Shown here in pieces: positions 14,208 to 22,334 of a stretch of 22,582 nt of DNA. Source of the stretch: DATADF01 sp046263155 (GTDB lineage Bacteria; Actinomycetota; CADDZG01; WHSQ01). Position 1 is the stretch's first letter. Every line of letters begins with the position of its first letter. Location: the NCBI GenBank assembly GCA_046263155.1, contig JBHELF010000092.1:1-22582 (forward strand). Reading direction: 5' to 3'. The translations under genes and the position numbers were made by a program. The notes under the pieces are model-generated. The model was not told where the DNA came from. It worked only from the letters and a program-made list of their open reading frames with translations, and searched no databases.

Positions 14208-14588
14208 TCAGCTCTCAGAGATCAGCTTGCGATATTCCTCGGCCGATAGAAGGCCTTCGGGCTCGCCTCCGATCTGGATCGCGACCAGCCAACCCCGCCC
14301 GTAGGGATCGGAGTTGATCAGTTCCGGGTTCGCCTCTACCTCGTCGTTCCGCTCCAGCACCGTGCCCGACACCGGGCTGTAGACATCGGAGACCGATTTC
14401 GTCGACTCGACCTCGCCGAGAGGCTCGCCGGCGCTCACCTGGGCTCCTTGCTCGGGCAGCCCGACGAAGACGACATCGCCGAGCTGGTCCTGCGCGTAGT
14501 CGGTGATGCCGACCACGACTCTTCCCCCTTCGACGCGCGCCCACTCGTGTTCCTTCGTATAGCGGAGATCCTCTGGAACATCGGCCAC
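14208..14588 (-). CDS. gcvH: Glycine cleavage system H protein
   Basis: The lipoyl carrier of the glycine cleavage system, shuttling the aminomethyl group between the P, T and L proteins. It is 126 residues, standard length. The lipoylation site is GEVESTKSVSDVYSPVSG with Lys64; other family features are RYTKEHEW near the start, VGITDYAQDQLGDVVFVGLP, and NSDPYGRGWLVAIQ. The GTG at 14586-14588 has AAAGGAGGGG about six bases upstream, the strongest ribosome site in the window. It lies 24 bases behind the sugar-nucleotide gene and about 4 kb from the other gcv genes. Dihydrolipoamide dehydrogenase and the lipoylation enzymes are not in the window. Confidence 0.97.
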   Translation of the reverse strand: MADVPEDLRYTKEHEWARVEGGRVVVGITDYAQDQLGDVVFVGLPEQGAQVSAGEPLGEVESTKSVSDVYSPVSGTVLERNDEVEANPELINSDPYGRGWLVAIQIGGEPEGLLSAEEYRKLISES

Positions 14589-14612
14589 GCGGCCCCTCCT
14601 TTGCTCGGCGCG

Positions 14613-17147
14613 CTAGGACTGGCTGGGCGATTCCTTGAGCGCCTCGTCGACCGCGTCGGTCACGAGCGCCGCATAAGTATCGGCGAGCGCATATGCCTCG
14701 TCGACCGAAGGAGCCTCCGCCCACACATGACAGAGCGCTTCGTCCGCAGAGGGAATCACGAGCGCCCAGCGATCGTCCTGGATCACTTTTATTCCGTCCA
14801 GCAGCATCAGCTTCCCCGGTATGGCGGCCGAGGCCACCCGCCTCATCACCGCGCCCTTCGCCTGCCACGGGGTGGACACGTCCACCCGCACAACCGACGG
14901 TTCCGGTAGCGAATCGACGATCTCAGACAGAGGTTTCTGCGAGCGGGCGAGCAGCTCCAGGGTCTTGCCGAAGGTCATCAACGCGTCGGGGGCCGGCATG
15001 AACTCCGGAAATATGAGCTCGCCGGCTTCGTTGCCGGCAAAGCCGACCTCGGGCCGGGCGGCGCGGGCCATCAACGCGGGAAGGCCGGTCGGTGTGCGTT
15101 TGACCGTCGCCCCATGCTCCGCCGCGAGTCGTTCGCATGCCGATGTGGCCGATACCGGGACGGCCACAGTCGTATCGCCCCGCTCGAGCTCATGCTGCAA
15201 GAACAGCAGTAATGCCTGGTCGTCCCGAAGGATGCGGCCGCGATCGTCGACCAGGTGGATGACCTCGCCGCCCGGCTCGAGCAACACTCCCAGCTGCGAC
15301 CCGGAGTTCGTGACGTGGCTCGCGAGAAGATCCAGGAGGCGCTGGAGATCATCCGCAACGAGCACGGGGCGGCTCTCGTCGGTGAACGCGTTCACGGCGA
15401 GGGTGTCGCAACCGAGCCTGCCGAGGAGCGAGGGGCCCACAAGGGAGGTAGGTCCGAAGGCGTAATCGACTACGAGCTTTATCTGCGCCTTCTTGATGCC
15501 GGCGGCATCCAGCGCGCGGAGGAGCCCGGCCGTGTACTGCTCGAGGGCGCGCGGAGGAAACTCGAGTTCCCCAAGCTTGCTTGGGCCCACGCGCCGGTAA
15601 TCCTCCCGGAAGAAGATCCGTTCGATCTTTCGCTGGTCGGCCGCGCTCAGATCCGCGCCGTCGGAGTCGAACAGCCGCACCTCGACGACCTCCGGGTCGC
15701 GCGGTGAGGTCCGCACGCTTACACCTCCGGTCGCCTGCTCCGCGCGCACGCTGAAGCGCGTCAGCGGCATCGGGACCAGCTCGAGGTCGTGGCAGTTCAC
15801 GCCACAGGAATTGAGTCCTGCGATCACGGCACGTTTGATGGTTCGAGCCGCGCGGGACGTATCTCTCCCGGTGACCACCACACTTCCTCTCTTGAGCGTG
15901 GTTCCGTAGGCCAGTCCGAGCCTGACGGCGACGACGGGAGTCAGGGAGAGATTGACGGGCCCCGCCACGCCTCTCGATCCGAAGAGGGTGCGGCTGGCCC
16001 GGCGCTCGCGCACGACGCTTTCCGTGACGATGGCACCGGCCTCGACGTAGCGCGATCCGTAGATTCGAACGCGCGGCTTGACCAGAGCCCCGGGGCCGAC
16101 GATTACCTCATCGCCGAGTACTGCTCCCTCCTCGAGCGTCGCCCCCTTCTCCAGCGAAGAGGCACGACCCAGCACCGCCCCCCGCACTCGGGCGGCCGGA
16201 CCCACCTGTGCGCGGTCGAGCACGATCCCCCGGGCAACCAGCGCGTCGTCGGCAACGATCGCGTTGTCGCCCACCACCGCATAGGGCCCGATGGTCGCCC
16301 CGGCGCCGATGTTGCAGTTATCCCCGATCAGGCTCGGCCCCTCGAGCCGAGCCGAGGGGTGAATCTCGCAGTCCTCGCCGACCCACACACGCGGTCGGAA
16401 CTCGAATCCCGCCGGGGCGATCTTCACCCGTCCCGAGAGAACATCGTGGTTGGCCTGGATGAAGGCCTCGGAGTTCCCCACATCCGTCCAGTAGGCGTCC
16501 GTCACGAAGCCGTATAAGGGCAGCCCTTTGTCGAGCATGAGAGGAAACAGTTCGGAGGAAAAGTCGTAGGGCTGGTCCGGCGGAATGAGATCGAGAACAT
16601 CGGGCTCCAACACATAGATTCCGGTGTTGATCGTGTCGGAGAAGACCTGGCCCCAGGAAGGCTTCTCCAGAAACCTCTCGATCTCGCCGGTCTCCTTTGT
16701 CATCACGATGCCGAACTCCAAAGGATCGGCCATGTGTTTCAACACCAGAGTGGCCGCCGCGCCGCGCTCCCGATGCCACGAGATCACCTCGCGTACGTCG
16801 AGGTCGGTCAGTGCGTCGCCCGACACGACGATGAAGGTTCCTGAAAGAAGATCGCGCGCGCCGAGCACCGAGCCCGCGGTGCCCAGCGGCACATCTTCGG
16901 TCGCATAGGAGAGTGTGATGCCGGCGTCGGACCCGTCGCCGAAGTAGTTGCGGACCACGGAGGAGAGGTATTGGAGGGTCGCCACCACGTCCTTGATCCC
17001 CTGTTTGCGCAGGAGGCTGGTCGTGTGCTCCATGAGCGGCCGATTCGCCACCGGGAGCATCGGTTTGGGGATGTGACTCGTTAAAGGCCGCAGACGCGAG
17101 CCCTCGCCCCCGGCCATGACGACGGCCTGCACTCCGGGAGGGCTCAC
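14613..17147 (-). CDS. Sugar-1-phosphate nucleotidyltransferase fused to a phosphohexomutase-like domain
   Basis: An 844-residue protein. Residues 1-235 are a nucleotidyltransferase with MAGGEGSRLRPLTSHIPKPMLPVANRPLMEH, FIVVSGDALTDLD and TDVGNSEAFIQANHDVL. Residues about 245-350 are a left-handed beta-helix of hexapeptide repeats (IGPYAVVGDNAIV and similar). The remainder is phosphomannomutase-like. The family is annotated as mannose-1-phosphate guanylyltransferase, making GDP-mannose for wall and lipid glycans, and similar long fusions occur in cyanobacteria and Actinomycetota. In the mutase part the phosphoserine loop TASHNP is altered to RTSPRD, keeping Ser but losing His and Asn, so mutase activity is doubtful. 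GTG 17145-17147 overlaps the pgsA-like stop as GTGA and fixes the start, although the frame stays open further upstream. The nucleotide and sugar specificity cannot be read from the sequence. Confidence 0.88.
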   Translation of the reverse strand: MSPPGVQAVVMAGGEGSRLRPLTSHIPKPMLPVANRPLMEHTTSLLRKQGIKDVVATLQYLSSVVRNYFGDGSDAGITLSYATEDVPLGTAGSVLGARDLLSGTFIVVSGDALTDLDVREVISWHRERGAAATLVLKHMADPLEFGIVMTKETGEIERFLEKPSWGQVFSDTINTGIYVLEPDVLDLIPPDQPYDFSSELFPLMLDKGLPLYGFVTDAYWTDVGNSEAFIQANHDVLSGRVKIAPAGFEFRPRVWVGEDCEIHPSARLEGPSLIGDNCNIGAGATIGPYAVVGDNAIVADDALVARGIVLDRAQVGPAARVRGAVLGRASSLEKGATLEEGAVLGDEVIVGPGALVKPRVRIYGSRYVEAGAIVTESVVRERRASRTLFGSRGVAGPVNLSLTPVVAVRLGLAYGTTLKRGSVVVTGRDTSRAARTIKRAVIAGLNSCGVNCHDLELVPMPLTRFSVRAEQATGGVSVRTSPRDPEVVEVRLFDSDGADLSAADQRKIERIFFREDYRRVGPSKLGELEFPPRALEQYTAGLLRALDAAGIKKAQIKLVVDYAFGPTSLVGPSLLGRLGCDTLAVNAFTDESRPVLVADDLQRLLDLLASHVTNSGSQLGVLLEPGGEVIHLVDDRGRILRDDQALLLFLQHELERGDTTVAVPVSATSACERLAAEHGATVKRTPTGLPALMARAARPEVGFAGNEAGELIFPEFMPAPDALMTFGKTLELLARSQKPLSEIVDSLPEPSVVRVDVSTPWQAKGAVMRRVASAAIPGKLMLLDGIKVIQDDRWALVIPSADEALCHVWAEAPSVDEAYALADTYAALVTDAVDEALKESPSQS

Positions 17148-17725
17148 GGCAGCACTCGAGAGGCATTCAAGGCTCGCATCCTGCGGGAAGCTTCTCGCGC
17201 ATAGAGCGCCGCCGCCACCCAGTAGAGAGCTACGCCGAGCCAGGCCACCGCCAGTCCGACGTCTCCTACGCCCTCGTTGAGCGGGAAAGTGGACTCCGAG
17301 TAGGCGAGCCACGCGAGTCCCGAGAACAAGGTTCCGGTGGCCGCCTTTCCGACGCGGTTCACCGGGATTCGCTCGATCCCGCGGCGTTCCAGAGCCGGGA
17401 ATACGCTCAGGATGAGTATGTCTCGCACGATGATGGCGGCGCCGAGCGCTGGGGGCATGGTGCCCCTCACAAGCAGCATCACCGTCAGAGCGACGATGAA
17501 GATGCGATCCGACAGCGGGTCCAGAACCTTGCCGAGCTCCGTTACCGACCCCGTCCTCCGCGCGATCAGCCCGTCGAAGAAATCCGTCCACGCCGCGATC
17601 ACGAACACGATTACTCCGACATTCGCGCGCTCCGACAAGAAGAGCCACACAAAGACGGGCACGGAGCAGAGCCGCGCGATGGAGAGAACGTTCGGGATGG
17701 TGAGCACTCGCCTATCGCTCGTCAT
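17144..17725 (-). CDS. CDP-alcohol phosphatidyltransferase (PgsA-like)
   Basis: A membrane enzyme of 193 residues that joins a CDP-activated lipid to an alcohol phosphate. The signature D-x2-D-G-x2-A-R-x8-G-x3-D-x3-D is intact: DFFDGLIARRTGSVTELGKVLDPLSD. Four to five further hydrophobic stretches follow. Glycerol-3-phosphate (PgsA) is the likeliest acceptor, but the related mycobacterial gene at this position (pgsA2, Rv1822) is of debated substrate, so no symbol is given. ATG 17723-17725 is the start, with GAGGA about ten bases upstream. It overlaps the nucleotidyltransferase gene as GTGA. A second product for inositol or serine head groups is possible. Confidence 0.92.
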   Translation of the reverse strand: MTSDRRVLTIPNVLSIARLCSVPVFVWLFLSERANVGVIVFVIAAWTDFFDGLIARRTGSVTELGKVLDPLSDRIFIVALTVMLLVRGTMPPALGAAIIVRDILILSVFPALERRGIERIPVNRVGKAATGTLFSGLAWLAYSESTFPLNEGVGDVGLAVAWLGVALYWVAAALYAREASRRMRALNASRVLP

Positions 17726-17763
17726 CCCCAGTCGATCCTCGGGCGGGCGGGTGGCTCGTCAAT

Positions 17764-17806
17764 TCGACCGAAGCTGATGGAACCGGCGATTTTTCTCATC
17801 GGTCGA
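17764..17806. repeat. Inverted repeat TCGACCGA / TCGGTCGA between pgsA-like gene and tRNA-Pro
   Basis: Two perfect 8-base arms (17764-17771 and 17799-17806) flank a 27-base loop. It lies just 3' of the tRNA and about 40 bases upstream of the pgsA-like start on the minus strand. No U-tract follows on that strand, so it is not a standard intrinsic terminator; it may be a processing or leader structure. Confidence 0.35.
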
Positions 17807-17812
17807 TTGAAG

Positions 17813-17887
17813 TCGGGACGGCCGGATTTGAACCGGCGACCCCTGGTCCCCCAGACCAGTGCGCTAACCAAGCTGCGCCACGTCCCG
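17813..17887 (-). tRNA. tRNA-Pro (anticodon GGG)
   Basis: On the minus strand the gene folds fully: a 7-base acceptor CGGGACG/CGTCCCG, D arm with GGTTAG, anticodon stem CTGGT/ACCAG with loop CTGGGGG giving anticodon GGG after U33, and T arm GCCGG-TTCAAAT-CCGGC. The discriminator is A73, and CCA is not encoded. C1-G72 with A73 fits proline identity. It lies 10 bases behind the der stop, so it is probably processed from the aroH-tyrA-aroA-cmk-der transcript. Confidence 0.96.
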
Positions 17888-17897
17888 AGAGAGGCCA

Positions 17898-19250
17898 TCA
17901 TAGCGGCGCGTCGCGCGCCGAGTCGCGGCTCGCGCGACGGACTTCCAAACTGAGTGGGCTTCCCGTGAATGGTTCTACCGAGCGAATGCGACGTTCGATG
18001 TAGCGAAGATATGTCGGCTCCAGGCGTGCCGAGCAGAAAAGAATGAATCGCGGTGGGCCCGTCGAGGCCTGCACCGCATAGCGGATTCGCACCGACTTCC
18101 CGCGCAGGCGTGGGTGCGGCCGTTCCTCTTGTGCATCCGCAATCACGCGGTTCACCAGAGACGTCGGAAGCCGGCGCCGGTGGGACTCGACGGCCGTGAC
18201 CACGGCGGGGGGCAAGCGATCGATTCCCCTCTTCGTAAGCGCAGAGACTCGGAAAGTCTCGGCCCACGCGAGGAATCTCAGTTGTGAGCCGAGCGCGCGC
18301 TCGAGACGGGAGCGATCGGTCTCCTCCGAGGGGGCAAGATCCCATTTGTTGAGCGCCACCACGCAGGCGCGGCCGTGTTCGACGACCTCCTGAGCGATGC
18401 GTTGGTCGTGGCTGGTGATCCCCTCGGATACGTCGATCACGAGTATGGCTATATCGGCGCGCCGGAGCGTGTCGCGCGATCGCAGCCACCCGAAGTATTC
18501 GATGGGGTCCTTAATCTGCACCTCGCGTCGCATTCCGGCGGTGTCGAGGATCCTCACGACTCGCTCGTCGGAGAGCGCGAGATACGAATCGACGGGATCG
18601 CGCGTGGTTCCGGGGCGTTCGTCGACGATCGCGCGGGCGGTCCCGAGCAAGGCATTCAGCAAGGAAGACTTACCGACGTTAGGCCGGCCCACGATGGCGG
18701 CCGCAACCCACTCGGTTCGCTCCGCCGCGCGGGCCCGAGGAAGAACGGCCAGGAGTCGATCGAGGAGGTCCCCCGAGCCTCTTCCGTGCAAAGCGGAGAC
18801 GACCTGTGGCTCGCCGAGGCCGAGCCTGTGGTATTCCGCGGCGGCCGGCTCTTCGCGCGCGTCGTCGACCTTGTTCGCAACCAGCAGCACGGGCTTGCCC
18901 GACCTGCGGAGGGAGTCGGCCACGACGTGGTCGTCCTGCATGAGTCCCGACTGGACATCGACCACGAGAACGATCAGGTCCGCGCTGGCGATCGCCACCT
19001 CTGCCTGCGCCCTGACCTGAGCCTCGAGCCCGCGGGCCCCCGGTTCGAGTCCGCCCGTGTCGAATATCTCGAAGCGGCGCCCTCCCCATTCCGCGATGAA
19101 GCCGCGCCTGTCTCGGGTCACCCCCGGCGTCGGCTCGACGATCGCGGCGCGCCGGCCCAGCACGCGATTTACGAGCGATGACTTTCCTACGTTGGGCCGA
19201 CCCACGACCGCGACGACCGGAAGCCCTCGTTCGGCCGTATCAGGCGCCAT
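17898..19250 (-). CDS. der: Ribosome-assembly GTPase Der (EngA)
   Basis: An essential GTPase with two tandem G domains that acts in 50S subunit maturation. The 450-residue product shows GRPNVGKSSLVNR, DTGG and NKVD in the first domain and GRPNVGKSSLLNA, DTAGM and NKWD in the second. A C-terminal KH-like domain follows, with RYAVQASTGPPRFILFCS. The best start is ATG 19248-19250, leading MAPDTAERGLPVVAVVGRPNVGKSS and overlapping cmk by 11 bases; an in-frame extension upstream is only the cmk gene read in another frame. The cmk-der pairing is common in Actinomycetota. No good ribosome site is seen, so translation is probably coupled to cmk. Confidence 0.96.
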   Translation of the reverse strand: MAPDTAERGLPVVAVVGRPNVGKSSLVNRVLGRRAAIVEPTPGVTRDRRGFIAEWGGRRFEIFDTGGLEPGARGLEAQVRAQAEVAIASADLIVLVVDVQSGLMQDDHVVADSLRRSGKPVLLVANKVDDAREEPAAAEYHRLGLGEPQVVSALHGRGSGDLLDRLLAVLPRARAAERTEWVAAAIVGRPNVGKSSLLNALLGTARAIVDERPGTTRDPVDSYLALSDERVVRILDTAGMRREVQIKDPIEYFGWLRSRDTLRRADIAILVIDVSEGITSHDQRIAQEVVEHGRACVVALNKWDLAPSEETDRSRLERALGSQLRFLAWAETFRVSALTKRGIDRLPPAVVTAVESHRRRLPTSLVNRVIADAQEERPHPRLRGKSVRIRYAVQASTGPPRFILFCSARLEPTYLRYIERRIRSVEPFTGSPLSLEVRRASRDSARDAPL

Positions 19251-19899
19251 CGAGAACTCGCCGGACGCGTGCGACGATCTCCGCCACGACGTCGTCCAGA
19301 TCTCGGTCCGTCGAATCGACGACCACGGCATCCTCCGCCGCCTGCAACGGAGACTCCCTGCGGGCCGAATCGGCCTCGTCCCGACGCGCGATCGAAACCT
19401 CCAGAGCGGCGAGCTCGGCGGAATCCTCGGGGAGACCCAACTGGCGCGCTCGGCGGCGCGCGCGCTCGTCCAGTGTTGCGGTGAGAAAGATCTTTAGCCG
19501 CGCCTCGGGCACAACAACCGTGCCGATATCGCGTCCCTCCATCACCACTCCACCCCCACGCGCCAGCGCACGTTGGCGAGCGACGAGTGCGGCGCGAACC
19601 GAGGGATGCGCGGAGATCGTGGAGACGATCGCGGTTACGTCCTCGCCTCGGATGCGAGCGGTTACGTCCCGGCCGGCCAGTTTGACGCGGTCGCGGTCCA
19701 GAGACAGCTCGATATCCGCCGCCAGTCGGCCGAGGGTGTGTCCATCCGCGGGATCTATCCCTTGCTCGAGCGCGGCGAGAGCGAGAGCCCGGTACAGCGC
19801 ACCGGTATCCACGTAGTCCCAGCCGAGAACCCGAGCCGTAGCCACGGCCACGCTGCTCTTACCCGCGCCGGCGGGGCCGTCGATCGCCACGACGGTCAC
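19240..19899 (-). CDS. cmk: (d)CMP kinase
   Basis: It phosphorylates CMP and dCMP with ATP for pyrimidine nucleotide recycling. It is 219 residues, the usual size. Features are the P-loop GPAGAGKSSVA at the N-terminus, YVDTGALYRALA for nucleotide binding, MEGRDIGTVVVPEARLKIFLTATLDERARRR including the Arg-rich lid, and SPLQAAEDAVVVDSTDRDLDDVV near the end. GTG 19897-19899 overlaps the aroA stop as GTGA, with GGAGG five bases upstream, which decides the start. It links the aromatic genes to der in one leftward operon. Confidence 0.96.
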   Translation of the reverse strand: MTVVAIDGPAGAGKSSVAVATARVLGWDYVDTGALYRALALAALEQGIDPADGHTLGRLAADIELSLDRDRVKLAGRDVTARIRGEDVTAIVSTISAHPSVRAALVARQRALARGGGVVMEGRDIGTVVVPEARLKIFLTATLDERARRRARQLGLPEDSAELAALEVSIARRDEADSARRESPLQAAEDAVVVDSTDRDLDDVVAEIVARVRRVLDGA

Positions 19900-21182
19900 C
19901 GTTTCCTCCGGGCACCCTCTACGAGCTCGATGAAGTTTGGAAATGAGGTGGCGATTGAGCTCCAGCCTTTGATCCGAACCTTCTCCTTTGTCACCATGCC
20001 CGCGACGGCGAAAGCCAGGGCCACCCGGTGGTCGTCGTACGCGTCGGCCTCTCCCCCGGTGAGACGAGTCGGGCCGGAGATCACCAGGCCGTCGGGGAGG
20101 TCCACTACTTCGGCGCCGAGCTCCCGAAGACCGCGCGCCATCACCTCGATGCGGTCCGACTCCTTGAACCGCAGCTCGGAGGCATCCCTGATGACCGTGC
20201 GGCCCTCGGCCTGCGTCGCCACCACGGCGAGTATCGGCAGCTCGTCGATGACCAGGGGGATGTCGGATCCCCCGATGTCGGTGCCGCGGAGTTCGGAGGA
20301 GCGGACGTGCACGGTGCCGACCGGCTCGCCCCCCTCGAGCCCCGTCGCCGCCATCTCGATCGAGGCTCCCATCCCCTCGAGTACCCGCAGCGCCGCGGTC
20401 CGCGTGGGGTTCAGACCGACGTCCGTGATCGTGAGATCCGACCCGGGACTCAATATCGCCGCGGCGACCAGGTAAGCCGCGGACGAGACATCGCCGGGGA
20501 TACGACGGTCGACCACCTCGGGCTGCTGGCCCCCCGCCAGGGCGACCATGCCGTCGCGGCGCTCGAGCTCCACACCGCAACCGTTGAGCATCCGCTCCGT
20601 GTGATCGCGGGTCGCCACCGACTCGCGGACGACGGTTCGACCTTCGGCGGCAAGGCCCGCGAGGAGGACGGCGGTCTTCACCTGCGACGAGGCGACGGCG
20701 AGCTCGAAATCGATCGCGTCGAGCGGGCCGCCGCGAATCGCCAGCGGAGGGAACTCGGCGTGCTCCCGCCCGTCGATCACGGCGCCCATCTGGCGCAGAG
20801 GCGCCACGACCCGCAGCATCGGGCGCCGCCGCAGGCTGGAGTCGCCGGTCAACACCGACAGCCCCCGCAGGGCGGCACAGAGTCCGGCGACGAGGCGCAG
20901 GCTCGTGCCGGAGTTGCCCGCGTCCAGGACATCGACCGGCTCGCGCAGCCCGGCAAAACCCAAACCCTGTACCTCAGCTGCAGTATTCCCCGCGGCGAGT
21001 TCCACCTCTATGCCGAGCTCCGTCAGCAGCCGCGCGGTGCCTCGGACGTCGGCGCCGGGGTTGAGCCCCTCGATCCGGCTCCTGCCCCGGGCGAGCGCCG
21101 CGAGGATGAGGGCCCGGTGCGAGATCGACTTGTCGCCCGGCATCCGGATCTCGCCCCCCAGGGCGACGCGGGTCGAGCTCAC
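19896..21182 (-). CDS. aroA: 5-enolpyruvylshikimate-3-phosphate synthase
   Basis: The sixth shikimate-pathway enzyme, joining PEP and shikimate-3-phosphate. It is 428 residues. Substrate-binding features are MPGDKSISHRALI (14-26), DAGNSGTSLRL (87-97), SLRRRPMLRVVAPLRQMGA, and ELRFKESDRI near the C-terminus. The sequence has three of the four motifs used to define class II enzymes (GDKS, RDHTE at 192-196, NPTR at 258-261) and a near match to the fourth (SSQVK at 165-169 rather than SAQxK). The glycine that is Ala in the tolerant CP4 enzyme is kept (GNSGT). GTG 21180-21182 is the start, 42 bases after tyrA, with no obvious ribosome site. It overlaps cmk by four bases. Confidence 0.96.
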   Translation of the reverse strand: MSSTRVALGGEIRMPGDKSISHRALILAALARGRSRIEGLNPGADVRGTARLLTELGIEVELAAGNTAAEVQGLGFAGLREPVDVLDAGNSGTSLRLVAGLCAALRGLSVLTGDSSLRRRPMLRVVAPLRQMGAVIDGREHAEFPPLAIRGGPLDAIDFELAVASSQVKTAVLLAGLAAEGRTVVRESVATRDHTERMLNGCGVELERRDGMVALAGGQQPEVVDRRIPGDVSSAAYLVAAAILSPGSDLTITDVGLNPTRTAALRVLEGMGASIEMAATGLEGGEPVGTVHVRSSELRGTDIGGSDIPLVIDELPILAVVATQAEGRTVIRDASELRFKESDRIEVMARGLRELGAEVVDLPDGLVISGPTRLTGGEADAYDDHRVALAFAVAGMVTKEKVRIKGWSSIATSFPNFIELVEGARRKR

Positions 21183-21224
21183 GACGACCGGGCTGCCCGG
21201 GCGGGAGACTTGTCGATAAATAAC

Positions 21225-22313
21225 CTAGTCATCTTGTCGCTCGATTCGATATCCCATCTCGGTCAGCACCTGCGCCAGTCGCTCCGCCCGATCCCCCCCT
21301 TCGACGAGCAGCTCGAGCCGGCCCCGGCCCCCCTCCGGGGAATGCACGATCCGGAGGTCCTCGATATTTGTTCCCAGCCTGCCCGCAGCCGTGGTCACCT
21401 GAGCGAGCACACCCGGCCGGTCGGGCACGAGCAGGGACAAGGTTACGGCGGGCCCCGCGAAGGGCGTCTTGGTGAACAGCTCGAGGCGTGCCGCCCGGGC
21501 TCCCGCGAGCCAGGCCTCCAACTCCTCCCACCGACTCGCGGCAATGAGCTCCCGGACCAGGCCCAGCCGATCGTTCAAGCCCTCGAGAGCGCTCAAGACG
21601 GCCGCCCGGTTCGAGCGCAGGATGCCCGTCCACAGGTCCGGGCGACTCGCGGCCACCCTCGTCATGTCCCTGAACCCCGCGCCGACCAGGCCGAGCAGGG
21701 CATCCCTCTCCCCCGTCGCGGCGGCGAGATCAACCAGGGCGCTGGCCGCAATCTGCGGAACGTGACTGACGTCCGCGACCAGCACATCGTGGACGCTGGG
21801 ATCGACCGCGACGGGCCGCGCGCCCAGAGCCCCGACCAGGTCGGCGACGGCCTCGTAGCCACGAGGGGACGTTCGCTCGGTCGGTGTGAGGATCCACCAC
21901 GCGTCCTGGAACAAGGCGCCGTCCGCAGCCTCGATGCCGTGCCGCTCCGAGCCCGCCATCGGATGCCCCCCAATGAAGCGCCCGCCGAGGAGGGCCTCGC
22001 CCGCAGCTACCGCCTCGGCCTTGGCGCTCGCGACATCCGTCACCACGACGTGCTCGGGCAAGCTCGATGCGAGCTCGCCGCAGATCTCAGGCAGGGACTC
22101 AACCGGCGTGCAGATCACGACCGCCTGGGCGCCCTCCGCCACCGCGCCCGGACCCGCCGCCAGCTCGCTCGCCGCTCCCAGCTCGAGGGCGCGCTCGGCC
22201 GTGGCCGCGGCGGAATCGAACACGATTGTGTGGATCCCCCGGGCCCGAAGCCCCAGAGCCACCGAGCCCCCTATGAGGCCCGCACCTATGACTCCTACGC
22301 GCCCGGCTAACAC
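21225..22313 (-). CDS. tyrA: Prephenate dehydrogenase with C-terminal ACT domain
   Basis: It oxidatively decarboxylates prephenate to 4-hydroxyphenylpyruvate in tyrosine synthesis. The 362-residue product has a Rossmann start VGVIGAGLIGGS (7-17), Asp33 at the end of the second strand favouring NAD+ over NADP+, and the catalytic-loop motif GGHPMAGSERHG (about 115-126). A helical dimer domain follows. From about residue 287, VTLSLLVPDRPGVLAQVTTAAGRLGTNIEDLRI is an ACT domain, probably for tyrosine feedback. GTG 22311-22313 has AAGGAGA about seven bases upstream. It lies 21 bases after aroH, so chorismate to prephenate to hydroxyphenylpyruvate is encoded by neighbouring genes. Confidence 0.95.
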   Translation of the reverse strand: MLAGRVGVIGAGLIGGSVALGLRARGIHTIVFDSAAATAERALELGAASELAAGPGAVAEGAQAVVICTPVESLPEICGELASSLPEHVVVTDVASAKAEAVAAGEALLGGRFIGGHPMAGSERHGIEAADGALFQDAWWILTPTERTSPRGYEAVADLVGALGARPVAVDPSVHDVLVADVSHVPQIAASALVDLAAATGERDALLGLVGAGFRDMTRVAASRPDLWTGILRSNRAAVLSALEGLNDRLGLVRELIAASRWEELEAWLAGARAARLELFTKTPFAGPAVTLSLLVPDRPGVLAQVTTAAGRLGTNIEDLRIVHSPEGGRGRLELLVEGGDRAERLAQVLTEMGYRIERQDD

Positions 22314-22334
22314 TAGATCTCTCCTTGAGCCTTA

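Noticed and set aside
17726..17760. Possible promoter TTGACG ... GAGGAT for the pgsA-like gene
   Set aside because: The -10 element matches consensus at only about half of its positions, and the spacer is nearly all G and C.
20028..22310. Very long plus-strand open frame opposite aroA and tyrA
   Set aside because: It is antisense to two firmly identified genes, is full of Arg, Gly and Pro of the kind high-GC shadow frames give, and matches no family.
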